This document shows, piece after piece, positions 18,200-27,938 of a stretch of 64,000 bases of DNA. Location: assembly GCF_036226365.1 (NCBI RefSeq), contig NZ_CP108462.1:1860001-1924000 (forward strand), read 5' to 3'. The position numbers were made by a program, and so were the translations under genes. A model generated the notes under the pieces. The model worked only from the letters and a program-made list of their open reading frames with translations, did not search any database and had not been told where the DNA came from. This stretch comes from Streptomyces sp. NBC_01262 (GTDB taxonomy: Bacteria; Actinomycetota; Actinomycetes; Streptomycetales; Streptomycetaceae). Position 1 is the first letter of the stretch. Every line of letters starts with the position of its first letter.

Positions 18200-18483
18200 G
18201 GCGCAGCCCCATGTTGACCCGGGCCAGGATCAGCCCGCACGCATGCTGTTCCCCCGAGCTGCGGACCGGATCGTGTTCAGTTCACGAGAACTACCTCCGC
18301 GGAGGCTGCCCGAGCACGCGGTGAGGATCGGGCTTCCCGCCTCGGCGCCAGCACTCGGAACCTCGGGGTGGCGACTCAGACCGGAACGCCGTAGTGGTTC
18401 ATGAGGGCGGTCGCCGTGTCACTCCAGTTCAGCTGGCCGGAGAATTGTCGCGGACGTGGGCGGCGTGGTGCCAGGTGCCGGGG
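18200..18483. other. intergenic remnant region beside the IS
   Basis: No convincing gene. A minus-strand frame ends in the phrase QLNWSDTATALMNHYGVPV with its stop at 18376. It looks like the C-terminal scrap of a larger protein that I cannot identify, possibly cut off when the IS arrived. The remainder shows no supported feature. Confidence 0.4.
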
Positions 18484-18526
18484 ACCGTCGGCGGCCCGCC
18501 AGAAAATATGGCGGGCCGCCGACGGT
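18484..18526. terminator. strong hairpin terminator of the RHS/immunity unit
   Basis: Perfect 18-base arms (18484-18501 and 18509-18526) enclose a 7-nt loop, gaaaata. The hairpin begins one base past the stop of the putative immunity gene on the minus strand. There is no T-tract, as is usual for Streptomyces terminators. Confidence 0.8.
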
Positions 18527-18527
18527 G

Positions 18528-18965
18528 TCAAATCTGTTCCTCTGGTTTCCTCGCCTTTCTCCGGGTCCTCACTGTTTCCGTGCGGGACTTTACGGAGTTG
18601 ATGTACTGCGGCAGGTCGTCGCCGAACTCGGGTGCCTCTTCGTCGGTCCAGAGCGAAAAGAAGCTCTGAACGTGCCGCTGGAGAGCATCCGGTTCGGGTG
18701 CTCCCGACACCCGGACCATAGTGCCGGCATCCCTCGTGCCCCAACTGCCATGTTTCTCTTGCGCGAAGAGCTGCAGAGGCCGGGCCAGGGCATCATATCC
18801 GGCCACGATGTCATCGAGGAAATCGGGCTCGACGGCCAACTGTATGTCCGGGATGGACCCGCACACGGTCAGCCATTGATCGTCGTCGATCAGGACGATC
18901 GGAAAGGAGACCGTGTCGTCTGCTTGTCCCTGCTCGTTTTCCGTGGTTACCACTTTCCCTGCCAT
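18528..18965 (-). CDS. putative immunity protein for the adjacent RHS toxin
   Basis: A 145-aa acidic soluble protein beginning at an ATG inside the last codons of the RHS gene (19-nt overlap), so translation is coupled. A GTG at 18953 is an alternative start; neither has a good ribosome site. It contains FPIVLIDDDQWLTVCGSIPD and a run of acidic residues (VQSFFSLWTDEEAPEFGDDL), and ends in a very basic tail (KSRTETVRTRRKARKPEEQI). I do not recognise a family. Position directly behind an RHS C-terminal tip, plus the overlap, is the normal place for the cognate immunity gene of a polymorphic toxin; the assignment rests on this context. Confidence 0.6.
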   Translation of the reverse strand: MAGKVVTTENEQGQADDTVSFPIVLIDDDQWLTVCGSIPDIQLAVEPDFLDDIVAGYDALARPLQLFAQEKHGSWGTRDAGTMVRVSGAPEPDALQRHVQSFFSLWTDEEAPEFGDDLPQYINSVKSRTETVRTRRKARKPEEQI

Positions 18966-21900
18966 GGCCTGTGGTTTCCGATGTTTCCGTTTCCGCGACG
19001 GTGGTAGTGGATGAACTTCCAGCGAGACATTCCCGGAATGCGGTGACTGTGAATGCGGAAGTTGTTGCTGTATTTTCCTGCTCTGTTCCACCAGAAATTA
19101 CTGCCTCGTGCGGACGCCTTCTTGGTGAAGCTTACTCCGAAGCGCCTTGCACCACCCCATGCGAGGTGGATGCCTTCGTGGCCGGCGCCCCGGGTGAAGC
19201 CTCCCCACCCGATGCCGCTGAGGGCTCCGACGGTCGTCGCCTTGGCGAATCCGTTCCACCTCCAGCTTCGCCGTCCGGCGTGCGTGGCAGCGTAGGCGCC
19301 GGCCCCTGCTGCCGCGCCGACAGCGATACCGCAGACGACCGAGGCGCCGCATGCGATTGCACCGGCGATGCCGGCTCCGATCGCGGTGTACTTCAGTGCT
19401 CGACGCCACCAGCTCTTGCCGTCGAGGTCGAAGTTGTTGATGGGGTCGCCGTTGCAGTACTCGTACGAGTTTGCCGAGCCGCCGGGGACAGGATCGACGG
19501 ACAGGAAGCGTCCTGTGGTCGGATCGTAGAGGCGTATCCCCATGAGGGTGGCGCCGGTGACCGTTTCGCTGGAGCGTTGTTTGCCGCCGAGCCAGCCGTA
19601 GCGGTTGGCGGTGGTGTCGCCTTCCGGGTTGCCGTACTCGTCATAAGCGAGTGCGGTGGGAGCCGTGCTGGTGTCCAGCGGCAGCCGCACGGTCACGTCG
19701 CCGTGGATGTCCGTCAGCTGCAGGACGGTGTCGCCGGAAGCGCTGGTGATCGCGTCCAGGTCTCCGCCGCTGCCCTGGACGTTGCGTGTGATGGTGGAGC
19801 TGGTCTCCTGGGTCCAGTCGGGGCTGTCGCCGTCGGAGCCGTAGTGGTTGGTCTTGGATCCGGTCTGGGTCCAGGTGCCGTCTGTTCCCTGGGTCTCGGT
19901 GGTCCAGGCGGCCAGGCGGCCGGACGCGTCCAGCGACCAGGTCTGGCGCTTACTGTCCTTGGTCTGCTGGCGGACGAGGTCGTTGGCGTAGTAGCCGATG
20001 GTTGCTCCGGATGCCTGGGTCGTGGTGCGGCCGAAGGCGTCGTAGACCGTGCCGGAGGTGACCAGACGGTCGGCGCTGTCGTAGGTGTACGACGTCGTCG
20101 TCGCGCCCGTGCTGGTGCAGGCCGCGCTGACGTCACTGGTTGAGGTGGCCAGGGCGGTGCGGTTGGTGTTGTTGTCGAAGGTGTAGTCGCGGCGGGTGCA
20201 GGCGCCGTCCGGGTCGGTGTCGTCCGCCCTGGTGAGGCGTCCGGCTGCGTCGTAGGTGTAGGCGCGGCTGCGGCTCTGGCCCGCGGTGTCGGTGTCGGCC
20301 ACGACCTGGCCCTGGACGCTCTCCTCCGTGGTGTCGGAGGCGACGACACTGTTGTCGCTGTCCTGGGTGTAGACCCGGGAGGTCTCTGCGCCGGTCTCGT
20401 CCTGAGTGACGGTCAGGGTGTAGCCGCCCGGCAGCGATTCGGTGGCGAGTTCCCCGTCCGCGTCGTAGGTCGCGGCGAAGGTGCCGGCGACCGAGTCGGT
20501 GCGGGAGGTCTCCAGACCGCGCGGGTCCTTGGACGTGTCGTAGGTGTAGGTGGTGGTCGACGGGGCGGAGTCGGTGGTCTGCACCGGCCGCCCGAGCGCG
20601 TCGTACTGCGTGGCGGCGGTGTTGCCCGCACCGTCGTTGTAGGAGATCTCCCGTCCGAGCTGGTCGTAGGTGTGGGTGATGGTGTGTCCGTTGGAGGTGA
20701 CCGTGGCCACGTCACCGCTGTCGCTGTCGTACGCGGTGGTCGTGTCCGGCACGGCCGTGCCCACCCCGCCGCTCACCGAGGTGGTCTTGATGCGGCCCGC
20801 GCCGTCGTAGGTGTTGATGGCTGTGCGAGTGACCGAGTTCGCGGTCTCCGTCGTCTTGGCGACGTTGCCCCAACGGTCGTATTCGGCGGTCTTGGTGGGC
20901 AGTTGGGTGGGGTTGGAGCCGCCCCCGGTGATGGTGCCGGCCGGGCTGGTGGAGCAGACGAAATCGGCCCACTCGGGCTTGCCGTTGCAAGCACCCGTGC
21001 CGGTGGCCGAGTAGTAGGTGGTGACGGTGGCCCCGGCGTCCGTGCCGGACGACTTGGGCAGGGTCGTCTTGGTGACCCGGCCCTGGGAGTCGTATGACGT
21101 GGTGGTCTTCAGAGCCAGGCCGGACGGATCGGTGATGATGGCCGTGGGCAGGCCCTTGACCCAGTCGTACTGCGTGCTCGTGGTCCGCACGTCGGCATCG
21201 GAGGGGTAGCCGTCGGCCCATGCCCCGACCGTGGTGGTGGTGACCTGGTTGGCGACAGTGGCGGTACCGTCGGTGGGGCGGTTCTCGTCGTAGGCGTTGA
21301 CGGTGTGCTGGCGCACCGGCCAGGAGGTTCCGGCGGGCACGTCGGTTCCGCCGGACCCGGCGGCGAGGGTGGAGGTGAGGGTGGCCAGGTGCAGCGGGCC
21401 CTTCTGGTCCAGCATCCGCAGACCGTCGCTGGAGTACACCGAGCGGGTGGACAGCAACTCTGCCCGGTCGGCACTACTCATCTGGTCGATGCTCAGCGCG
21501 ACCTGCTCGGCCAGCCCGTCACCGCTGGTGGCCAGCGCCAACTCACGGTTGGACGCGGACAGCTCGCGGACGGTGTTGCCGAAGCGGTCGTACTCGGTCA
21601 TGTCGACATGACCGCCCGGCGTGGCGGTGTTCACCGCGCGGCCGGAGGCGTCGCTGTAGGTGATCGTCGCCCGCTTGTAGTCGGAAGCGGCCAAGTCGCT
21701 GCCCGTGTTCGACGACGGTACGGCGTCGGCTGGGAAAACGGCCGTCGCGTCGGTCGGCACGTCCGTCTGGCCCCAGGCCCCGACGTCCGAGGTGCCCACC
21801 GCGTTGGGCGCCTTGGAGCCGGTCAGCGGCACGTCATAGACCACACTCGTGGTGGCCGTCGTGCCGTCGGTCTCGCTCTTGCTGCCCGCCTTCAGGTTCG

Positions 21901-24900
21901 GACGGGAGGCCGACAGCAGCATCCCCGAACCGGCGGTGGCCGCATTGCCGGCCATGCCGTAGATGAAGGTCCATGGCAGTTCGCCGGCCGGGGTCAGGGT
22001 GGCGACCCGGCCCGCCGAGTCGTAGGTGTAGGCCGTCTTCAGCGCGGGGCTGATCCTGGGATCCCAGTCCTCCCGCAGTCGGCCGGAGTTGTCGTAGGAG
22101 TACTGCGCCACCACCGTGGCGGTCGCCGCCGAGGCGCCCGGGTCGGTGGCCCACTCCTTGATCTGCTTGACCTGCCCGCTGTAGTCGCCCAGCGCGCTGG
22201 AGGTGGCGGTGGTGGAGGTGGCGTAGACGAACTCCACCACCCGGCATCCGGCCGTCGAGGGCGTGGTCTCACAAGTGGAGGACGACACCGCCGAGGTCGG
22301 GGCGATGACGTACTTCGGTCGCGCCAGGGTGCTGCTGCCGGAGGTGACCTTCTCCGAGACCACCTTGGTGGTGGAGTTGTCAGTCGCCAGGTAGGTGCTG
22401 GCAACCTGCCAAGTCGTGGCCGCCGAGTCTACCTTCGCGAACGTGGTCGTAGTGCCCTCATCGTCCTTGAGCGTGAACGAGCCGGTCAGCGAACCGGTCA
22501 GGGTCAGATACTCCAAGCCGGGCTCAGGCTTCCAGCCACCCGCCGAGGTGGCGGTGAATCCGGTCTCGTCGCCGTCCGCGTCCACCAGAGCGACCGAGGT
22601 TGCCGAGGTCTTGCGGACGTAGGCCCAGTCGGAGTCGGTGATCTCCGCCGTGGTCCCGGAGGTCCACTGCGGGCCGAAGATCGCCGCCTGGCCCTCCGCA
22701 TCCGCGCCCGCAGTCGGGCGGCGGGAGGACGCGGTCCGCGACACGGACAGGTCGAAGCCGGAGGCGTCCGTGTCGGACAGGGTGAAGTCGCCGGTCAGAG
22801 CGTTGACGGAACCTGGGCCGACATCTGCGCTGGGGGCGGTGCCGGCGTTGCGGTCCAGGGTGATCGTGTGTGCTGACGAGTAGGCCGTCGTCGTGCCGTC
22901 CGTGAAGGCGGCCCGGATGTCGAGGGAACCGTCCTGGGACAGGGAGTTGGTGACATTCCACGTCAAGGCCGCCGGGGCACCGCTGGTGACGGCGACGGGC
23001 CAGGCCGAGATCGCCGAGCCGTCGGACGACTTGGTGACATCCACGACCGGGATGTCGACCCAGGAGTCGGTCTCACCGCGCCGGTACTGGTAGGTGACGC
23101 CGGTGTACGTGCTCTTGCCGGTGGAGGCCAGGCTGATCCGCCGGGCGGCGCTGTCCCCGTCGCCCGGGGTGAGCAGACCGGCGCCGTCGCCGACACCGAA
23201 GGCGTAGGTGGTGGCGGAGGTGGAGATGTTGCCGCCGGAGTCGATGGTCTTGGCATACAGCTTGTGCCAGTCCTCGCCCGGGCTGATCGAGATGGTCAGC
23301 GGGTCACCGCCGTTGCCGTCGACGGTGTCGTACACCGACTTCGGGGTGGCGGCGTCGTCCAGGCCCCACAGGTAGCCCTGGCCGTCGGTGGAGGAGGTGT
23401 CCAGGGTGCAGGTCACCGACCCCGTCGCCTTGTCCGCCCAGGTGTCCTGGGGGTAGGCGGGGCAGGTGACGGTGGGGGCGTTGGGCTTGGCGACGTTCGG
23501 CACGAAGTAGATGTAGGACGACCAGGCCCCGTAGTCGGTGCTGTCGTAGCCGCGTACCCGCATCCGCAGGTGGGAGGCGGCCAGCTGGCTGGCGGTGGGG
23601 ATTGTCAGCTTCGCGGTGCCGCCGGAGGACACCGAGGCCGAGGTCGCGGTGTAGGAGTACGAGGTCTCACCGCTGTACGACGGGTCGTTGGTGATCTCGA
23701 ACTGGCCCTTGACCGTCGAGCCGTCCGCGTCGGTGACCTTCGCCGACACGGTGGGGGTGTAGGTGGTCACGTACCGCTTACCGCTGTAGGCGTTCACCGA
23801 GCTCGGCGAGATCGCCAGGCCGCTGGTGGTGGCGTAGGAGTTGTAGTTCACCACCAGCTTGGGCGCGTACCCGGAGGTGGTGTAGTTCGCGGAGCGGAAG
23901 CGGCGCCAGCTGGTGGAGTCCGTCTGGTCCGCGCTGCGGATGCCGATGCCGTAGTTGGCCGCTCCGTTGGCCCAGTCCTGGACCATGCCGGTCAGGGTCC
24001 AGTTGGACCAGTTCGCCGGGCAGGAGGAACTGTAGCCCCAGTGCCCGGTGTTGGCCGCCAGGTTGACCGTGGTCAGCGTCGGCTCGGAGCCCCAGGCGAT
24101 CGTGTGGGAGTCCCAGTCCGACGTCACCCGGCGCGCCGTGGTGCTCGCACCCGTGGTGGAACAGGTGGCGGAGTAGTAGTTGTACAGCGACATCGTCGCA
24201 CTGGTGATGTGCTTGCCCGTGAACTTCGACACGTCGAACTTCAGGTAGGTGCGGGCCACGTGTGCGCCGGCGTCATAAGAGCCCGACTTCAGCTCCTGCG
24301 AGCCGATCTGCGAGTCGGGGTAGTCCGGGTACTGGATCCAGGTGTCGGTGGTCACCGCCAGCGTCGAGGTCGGATCCACCGTCACCGGGTACGTCGCTGT
24401 GGCCAGGAAATCGGCGGCGGGGGTCAGTACCAGGGTCTGCGATCCGTCGCCGGCGGTCTCGATCTTCGTGGCGACCCGCTCCTGGTGGGCGGACTCCCCG
24501 GACGCTGGGTTCTTGGAGGCGTCCCACATCATCGGCGCCGGGGCCTCGGCCACCAGCTTCCCGCCGGCGTCCTTCAGCAGCAGGTGACCGGAGTCCGCCT
24601 GGGACAGCGTCAGCCCCTGCAGGTCCAGCGGGATCCGGTACGACGCGGCGGCGTCCGGCTGCTGGGTCAGGACCAGGTTCTCGGAGAATCCCTGGGCCAG
24701 CGCGGTGACCTTCAGGGTCTGGCCGCCGCCCAGGTCGTAGGAGGCGGTGGCGTCCTTCACCGTCGGGGTGGGGAGCTTGTCCTGCCAGCCCAGCCCGAAG
24801 GACGTATCCCCCTTCGACACCGATGCCAACGACTTGTCCCCGCCGTCGGACACCGCGATGTCCGCAGCCGCCGCCCCCGGCGTCAGATCGGCGCCGGTGT

Positions 24901-25312
24901 CGGACAGCGACGTGTCGATGTCCGTCCACGCACCGTCCTGCTTCACCCGGATCGGCCCCGCATACGCCTCCGTCGACAACGTCCCATCAGGCAGGGCGTA
25001 GGTCGTCGAGTCCGCCGTCCGCTCCGACAACACCTCGATCTTCCGATCCTGCAACCGCGCCATCAACACCGCCGACGACTCATCGGCCGCCTCAGCAGGC
25101 CCCGACGCCCGCGCCGATGACGTCGATGCCGTGACCGCCGACGCTTCAGCGGCATAGGCCATGAGCTGGCCCGTGGAGCCGGCGACCACAGCCGCCTCGG
25201 CAGCCAGCAACAACGTGAGCGAGCCCGCTATTCGACGCAGCCGTCTTCGCGCACCAGGCCCGGCGGACACGCCAAACGGACCGGAAGACCCGCCCGAGAA
25301 CCAAGAACCCAT
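18947..25312 (-). CDS. secreted RHS-repeat polymorphic toxin-like protein (RHS1)
   Basis: A 2121-aa exported protein; ATG at 25312 with AGGAG 5 nt upstream. Residues 1-55 hold a signal-type segment (IAGSLTLLLAAEAAVVAGST). At about 325-490 lies a DNRLRE-like beta domain (AHVARTYLKFDVSKFTGKHI; RRFRSANYTTSGYAPKLVVN). Ig-like beta repeats follow, then the RHS shell with many YDxxGR/YDALGR repeats to about residue 1930. The conserved core end is IRLYDPTTGRFLSVDPVPGG ... YEYCNGDPINNFDLDGK. The variable tip (about 150 aa) has a glycine/alanine-rich hydrophobic stretch and a His-rich end (FRIHSHRIPG; KFIHYHRRGNGNIGNHRPWQ) that I would test as a nuclease-like toxin. An immunity-like gene overlaps its 3' end. 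No secretion apparatus is adjacent; the signal sequence suggests Sec export. Confidence 0.88.
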   Translation of the reverse strand: MGSWFSGGSSGPFGVSAGPGARRRLRRIAGSLTLLLAAEAAVVAGSTGQLMAYAAEASAVTASTSSARASGPAEAADESSAVLMARLQDRKIEVLSERTADSTTYALPDGTLSTEAYAGPIRVKQDGAWTDIDTSLSDTGADLTPGAAAADIAVSDGGDKSLASVSKGDTSFGLGWQDKLPTPTVKDATASYDLGGGQTLKVTALAQGFSENLVLTQQPDAAASYRIPLDLQGLTLSQADSGHLLLKDAGGKLVAEAPAPMMWDASKNPASGESAHQERVATKIETAGDGSQTLVLTPAADFLATATYPVTVDPTSTLAVTTDTWIQYPDYPDSQIGSQELKSGSYDAGAHVARTYLKFDVSKFTGKHITSATMSLYNYYSATCSTTGASTTARRVTSDWDSHTIAWGSEPTLTTVNLAANTGHWGYSSSCPANWSNWTLTGMVQDWANGAANYGIGIRSADQTDSTSWRRFRSANYTTSGYAPKLVVNYNSYATTSGLAISPSSVNAYSGKRYVTTYTPTVSAKVTDADGSTVKGQFEITNDPSYSGETSYSYTATSASVSSGGTAKLTIPTASQLAASHLRMRVRGYDSTDYGAWSSYIYFVPNVAKPNAPTVTCPAYPQDTWADKATGSVTCTLDTSSTDGQGYLWGLDDAATPKSVYDTVDGNGGDPLTISISPGEDWHKLYAKTIDSGGNISTSATTYAFGVGDGAGLLTPGDGDSAARRISLASTGKSTYTGVTYQYRRGETDSWVDIPVVDVTKSSDGSAISAWPVAVTSGAPAALTWNVTNSLSQDGSLDIRAAFTDGTTTAYSSAHTITLDRNAGTAPSADVGPGSVNALTGDFTLSDTDASGFDLSVSRTASSRRPTAGADAEGQAAIFGPQWTSGTTAEITDSDWAYVRKTSATSVALVDADGDETGFTATSAGGWKPEPGLEYLTLTGSLTGSFTLKDDEGTTTTFAKVDSAATTWQVASTYLATDNSTTKVVSEKVTSGSSTLARPKYVIAPTSAVSSSTCETTPSTAGCRVVEFVYATSTTATSSALGDYSGQVKQIKEWATDPGASAATATVVAQYSYDNSGRLREDWDPRISPALKTAYTYDSAGRVATLTPAGELPWTFIYGMAGNAATAGSGMLLSASRPNLKAGSKSETDGTTATTSVVYDVPLTGSKAPNAVGTSDVGAWGQTDVPTDATAVFPADAVPSSNTGSDLAASDYKRATITYSDASGRAVNTATPGGHVDMTEYDRFGNTVRELSASNRELALATSGDGLAEQVALSIDQMSSADRAELLSTRSVYSSDGLRMLDQKGPLHLATLTSTLAAGSGGTDVPAGTSWPVRQHTVNAYDENRPTDGTATVANQVTTTTVGAWADGYPSDADVRTTSTQYDWVKGLPTAIITDPSGLALKTTTSYDSQGRVTKTTLPKSSGTDAGATVTTYYSATGTGACNGKPEWADFVCSTSPAGTITGGGSNPTQLPTKTAEYDRWGNVAKTTETANSVTRTAINTYDGAGRIKTTSVSGGVGTAVPDTTTAYDSDSGDVATVTSNGHTITHTYDQLGREISYNDGAGNTAATQYDALGRPVQTTDSAPSTTTYTYDTSKDPRGLETSRTDSVAGTFAATYDADGELATESLPGGYTLTVTQDETGAETSRVYTQDSDNSVVASDTTEESVQGQVVADTDTAGQSRSRAYTYDAAGRLTRADDTDPDGACTRRDYTFDNNTNRTALATSTSDVSAACTSTGATTTSYTYDSADRLVTSGTVYDAFGRTTTQASGATIGYYANDLVRQQTKDSKRQTWSLDASGRLAAWTTETQGTDGTWTQTGSKTNHYGSDGDSPDWTQETSSTITRNVQGSGGDLDAITSASGDTVLQLTDIHGDVTVRLPLDTSTAPTALAYDEYGNPEGDTTANRYGWLGGKQRSSETVTGATLMGIRLYDPTTGRFLSVDPVPGGSANSYEYCNGDPINNFDLDGKSWWRRALKYTAIGAGIAGAIACGASVVCGIAVGAAAGAGAYAATHAGRRSWRWNGFAKATTVGALSGIGWGGFTRGAGHEGIHLAWGGARRFGVSFTKKASARGSNFWWNRAGKYSNNFRIHSHRIPGMSRWKFIHYHRRGNGNIGNHRPWQGKW

Positions 25313-26013
25313 CACATCTCCTGAAAAAATTCTTCACATGAGAAATCAGTGAGGGTAGATGTACAGGTTCGACATGGCCCTGACCAGGCGCTATCCGCGC
25401 GAACCGCCCAGCAGCCGAGAACCCAACACGGTTGCTACTAGCCCGCGTTGACCCGGCCAACACGAATGGAGTCATACTGAGTATTTACGAAGAATTCATC
25501 GAACCGGTAAAATCCGTTACCAGCCTCGATGTTTCACGGCCTCGGCCGGTTGATGCCGCGCCTACGATGTCGCGTTACTCCGTTTCCATGGCGAATCTCC
25601 TTGATTGGCCGCATTTTTCCAGGTGGTTAGGTGATGCGGGGCGTGTGGCATCAGCCTGATGCGCCGACCACCCAGGCCGTCAAACGTGCACGCATGAGAC
25701 CGGACCGCGGAGAGTTGGACTCCTCCCGTACGGAACACGGCGTCCGTGCCGCCAGAACGCCGCCCCCGCCACCACTCCACGAACGATTCTCGTAAAAAGC
25801 CATACCAACCACCTAATAAGGGCGCTACCCCATCCGCCACCCATCACGGCCCTGTTCTCGTATAACCACAGCCAGGTGGCATGTAGCGCCGTGTGACGCT
25901 CAGGTCTGTGGTCGGAGTAAGGGTCAGCGGTACAGCGCATGACGGCAGCAGTCGTTCTGCTTCAAGGTCGGCTTATTGGACTTCCACTCGTCGTCGTTCC
26001 TTCAGAGTGCTGC

Positions 26014-26038
26014 CGCAGTAAATACCGGATTTACTGCG
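26014..26038. other. perfect stem-loop in the intergenic region
   Basis: Ten-base arms CGCAGTAAAT and ATTTACTGCG enclose a 5-nt loop. It could be a terminator or an operator; it is about 350 bp upstream of the secreted-protein gene, which makes a regulatory or boundary role possible but unproven. Confidence 0.4.
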
Positions 26039-26161
26039 ACGGAGCCCTGGCTGTGATCATCGCGACCTGCGGCGGACCGTTCCGGCTTCCAGAGTGAGTC
26101 GTTCGTTACCGAGTGGTTGAGGCGGGGCGACTGGCCATGGTAGATCATGACTCTTTTGCCA

Positions 26162-26182
26162 ATCTTTGCCTAGTGCAAAGAA
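26162..26182. promoter_or_regulatory. near copy of the ClC/marR palindrome
   Basis: ATCTTTGCC-3nt-TGCAAAGAA differs from the palindrome at 747-767 only in the last base of each arm, plus one spacer base. It lies about 210 bp upstream of the secreted-protein gene. It suggests a second target of the same regulator or of a related one. Confidence 0.45.
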
Positions 26183-26389
26183 GTGCATGTGTCCGCATTC
26201 ATGTGTTTTGCGATTACTGATCTCGTCTTAATATGTCGTGATTTTATGGTTTCGGTGGGTTCGTCTGGGTGTTGACGGCCGTTCTGGCGGAGTGGTCGTC
26301 TGTGTGCTGCGGGCTGTGAGTCTGCTGAGTGTTGAGCGCGTCCGAGTGCATGGAAACTCGCGGTCATCAAACGCGGAGGGGGATTTCTC

Positions 26390-26857
26390 ATGTTCGGAAA
26401 GTCTGGGGTTGCGAGGAGATGCGTGGCGGTTGCTGTCGCGGGTGCGGCTGCCTCGGTTATGACGGTCGCGGCGAGCGGAACCGCGCACGCTGTGACGTAC
26501 AAGTACGGCGAGTGTGTGAGGGATGCGAGCGGGTTCTGTGAGACCTGGGAGACGCTCACTCTCTGGTTCAACTCGAACTATGGGGGGTCGGCTTCCTCCT
26601 TCGGCGGGACGATCGACAACTACACCACGTCTTCGGTCATCTACGTTTTCGGCGGGACGGTACAGGCCTCTGGCGGGTACGGCTATGCGGTGAAGAACAA
26701 CGCCGCATCGGGGTGCGTGGACAGCGACACGTACAACTACAAGGTCTTCTACAACAGCTACCAGGGCGGGACATCCCAGACGTTCGCCCATGGCGTGTGC
26801 CAGAACCTCAACAGCAGCCTGAAGAACGAGAACGCTTCTCAGGACTGGTATTCCTGA
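26390..26857 (+). CDS. small secreted Cys-containing beta protein
   Basis: A 155-aa precursor; GGAGGGGG lies about 8 nt before the ATG. A signal peptide (RRCVAVAVAGAAASVMTVAA) ends near AHA, leaving a mature protein of about 120 residues with four cysteines (GECVRDASGFCETWETL; ASGCVDSD; HGVCQNLN), many Asn, Ser, Gly and Tyr residues and an LTLWFNSNYGGSASSF segment. The pattern resembles secreted peptidase-inhibitor I36 or crystallin-like small proteins of Streptomyces, but I cannot assign it. Expression may be controlled by the palindrome at 26162. A hairpin follows it, so it is probably monocistronic. Confidence 0.75.
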   Translation: MFGKSGVARRCVAVAVAGAAASVMTVAASGTAHAVTYKYGECVRDASGFCETWETLTLWFNSNYGGSASSFGGTIDNYTTSSVIYVFGGTVQASGGYGYAVKNNAASGCVDSDTYNYKVFYNSYQGGTSQTFAHGVCQNLNSSLKNENASQDWYS

Positions 26858-26873
26858 TCCGTGCCGAAGCATA

Positions 26874-26904
26874 TGGCCGGCCGGTGGAGCAAGTCGGCCG
26901 GCCA
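26874..26904. terminator. hairpin after the secreted-protein gene
   Basis: Nine-base arms TGGCCGGCC and GGCCGGCCA enclose a 13-nt loop, starting 17 nt after the stop codon at 26857. It separates the secreted-protein gene from the lipoprotein-ABC-RHS operon. Confidence 0.6.
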
Positions 26905-26981
26905 ATGGGTCGGTGAACATTTCCAATCGGCGATGAGCGGGGCTCTGCTCTGCGTGCGCCGGGGCAGAGGGATTACGCGGG

Positions 26982-27938
26982 ATGAGTTCTGGCAGGGGTA
27001 TGGGCGGGCGAGCGCTGCGATGCGGCGTGGGAATGCTCATCGCGTTCTCGGTGGCATCGTGTTCCGGCGGAGGGGAAAAAACAGAAGAGGCAGGTCCGGC
27101 GGTTTCTTCGGGGGCGGCTGCGCAACAGGCCGGTGTGCCGCCGAAGGTGCCGGTGAGCGGGCTGGCGAAGGGGTTGGCCCTGCCTCTTGAGGCGTACCTG
27201 CTGGATTATTCAGACAGCTTGCAGATCGAGCGGGCGCAGCAGCGGCTGGCCGTCTCCTGTATGGCGCGGCTCGGTTTCTCTTACCACCCTCCGCAGTTGG
27301 GTCTGCATCCGCCGGCCAGTGCGAACGATTCCAACATGCCGCGGCGCTACGGGATCAGCGACCGTGCGGAGGCCCAGGTGTGGGGCTATCACGTGCCGCC
27401 CCGGGGCACGCAGAGTGCACCGTCCGCGGAGCAGATCACCCCGGCCGAGCATGAGGCGCTGACCGGGTCGGCGCAGGCCCCGAGTCCTGGTGCCACGCAG
27501 GGAGGGGGCAAGAACGGTATTCCCAAGGGCGGGTGTGTCGGGCAGGCGCGGCGCATGCTCAATGCCGACTTCGTCGAGACGGAGACCGAGGCCAGCAAGC
27601 TCAACCGGGAGAGCTTGGACAAGATGCTGCAGGATCCGGCGGTCGAACGGGTCGAGCGGCAGTGGTCGGCCTGCATGAAGAGCAAGGGTTACCGGGCGGG
27701 GACGCCGTACGACGTGACGGACACCAATCCTCCTGCGGACGGCGACACGCCGTCCAAGAAGGAGATCGCTGTGGCGCTGGCCGACATCGACTGCAAGGCG
27801 AGCACCGGCTTGATCGCCAAGATGTTCGCCGTCGAGTCAGGGATCCAGCGCGGCCTGATCGAAGACCACCAACTGGCGCTCAATGACGAGCGGAAGAAGA
27901 TCGATGCCGCGCTGCGGGCGAGCGCGGCGGTCAAGTGA
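26982..27938 (+). CDS. lipoprotein of unknown function heading the ABC operon
   Basis: A 318-aa lipoprotein. The N-terminus has a basic patch, the hydrophobic stretch GMLIAFSVAS and a lipobox-type SVASC, so Cys at about residue 27 would be acylated and the protein anchored outside the membrane. The rest is helical and polar with a few Cys (LAVSCMARLGFSYHP; GGCVGQARRM; QWSACMKSKGYRAG) and no recognised domain. CMxxxGF/CMKxxGY segments are common in actinobacterial surface proteins of unknown role. The start is uncertain: ATG 26982 or ATG 27000. Its stop overlaps the GTG of the adaptor gene (GTGA), so it belongs functionally with the MacB-type exporter. Confidence 0.72.
   Translation: MSSGRGMGGRALRCGVGMLIAFSVASCSGGGEKTEEAGPAVSSGAAAQQAGVPPKVPVSGLAKGLALPLEAYLLDYSDSLQIERAQQRLAVSCMARLGFSYHPPQLGLHPPASANDSNMPRRYGISDRAEAQVWGYHVPPRGTQSAPSAEQITPAEHEALTGSAQAPSPGATQGGGKNGIPKGGCVGQARRMLNADFVETETEASKLNRESLDKMLQDPAVERVERQWSACMKSKGYRAGTPYDVTDTNPPADGDTPSKKEIAVALADIDCKASTGLIAKMFAVESGIQRGLIEDHQLALNDERKKIDAALRASAAVK

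Larger units (their letters stand above)
25313..26389. other. 1.1 kb intergenic region, AT-richer, with several inverted repeats
   Basis: This gap between the divergent RHS1 and secreted-protein genes has noticeably more A+T than its neighbours and no convincing gene. Short frames at 25432-25659 and 25680-25940 lack homology signals and codon bias. It holds a compact palindrome at 25648-25662 (GCATCAG-C-CTGATGC), a hairpin at 26014-26038 and a MarR-like site at 26162-26182. It must contain the promoters of both flanking genes. Confidence 0.5.
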
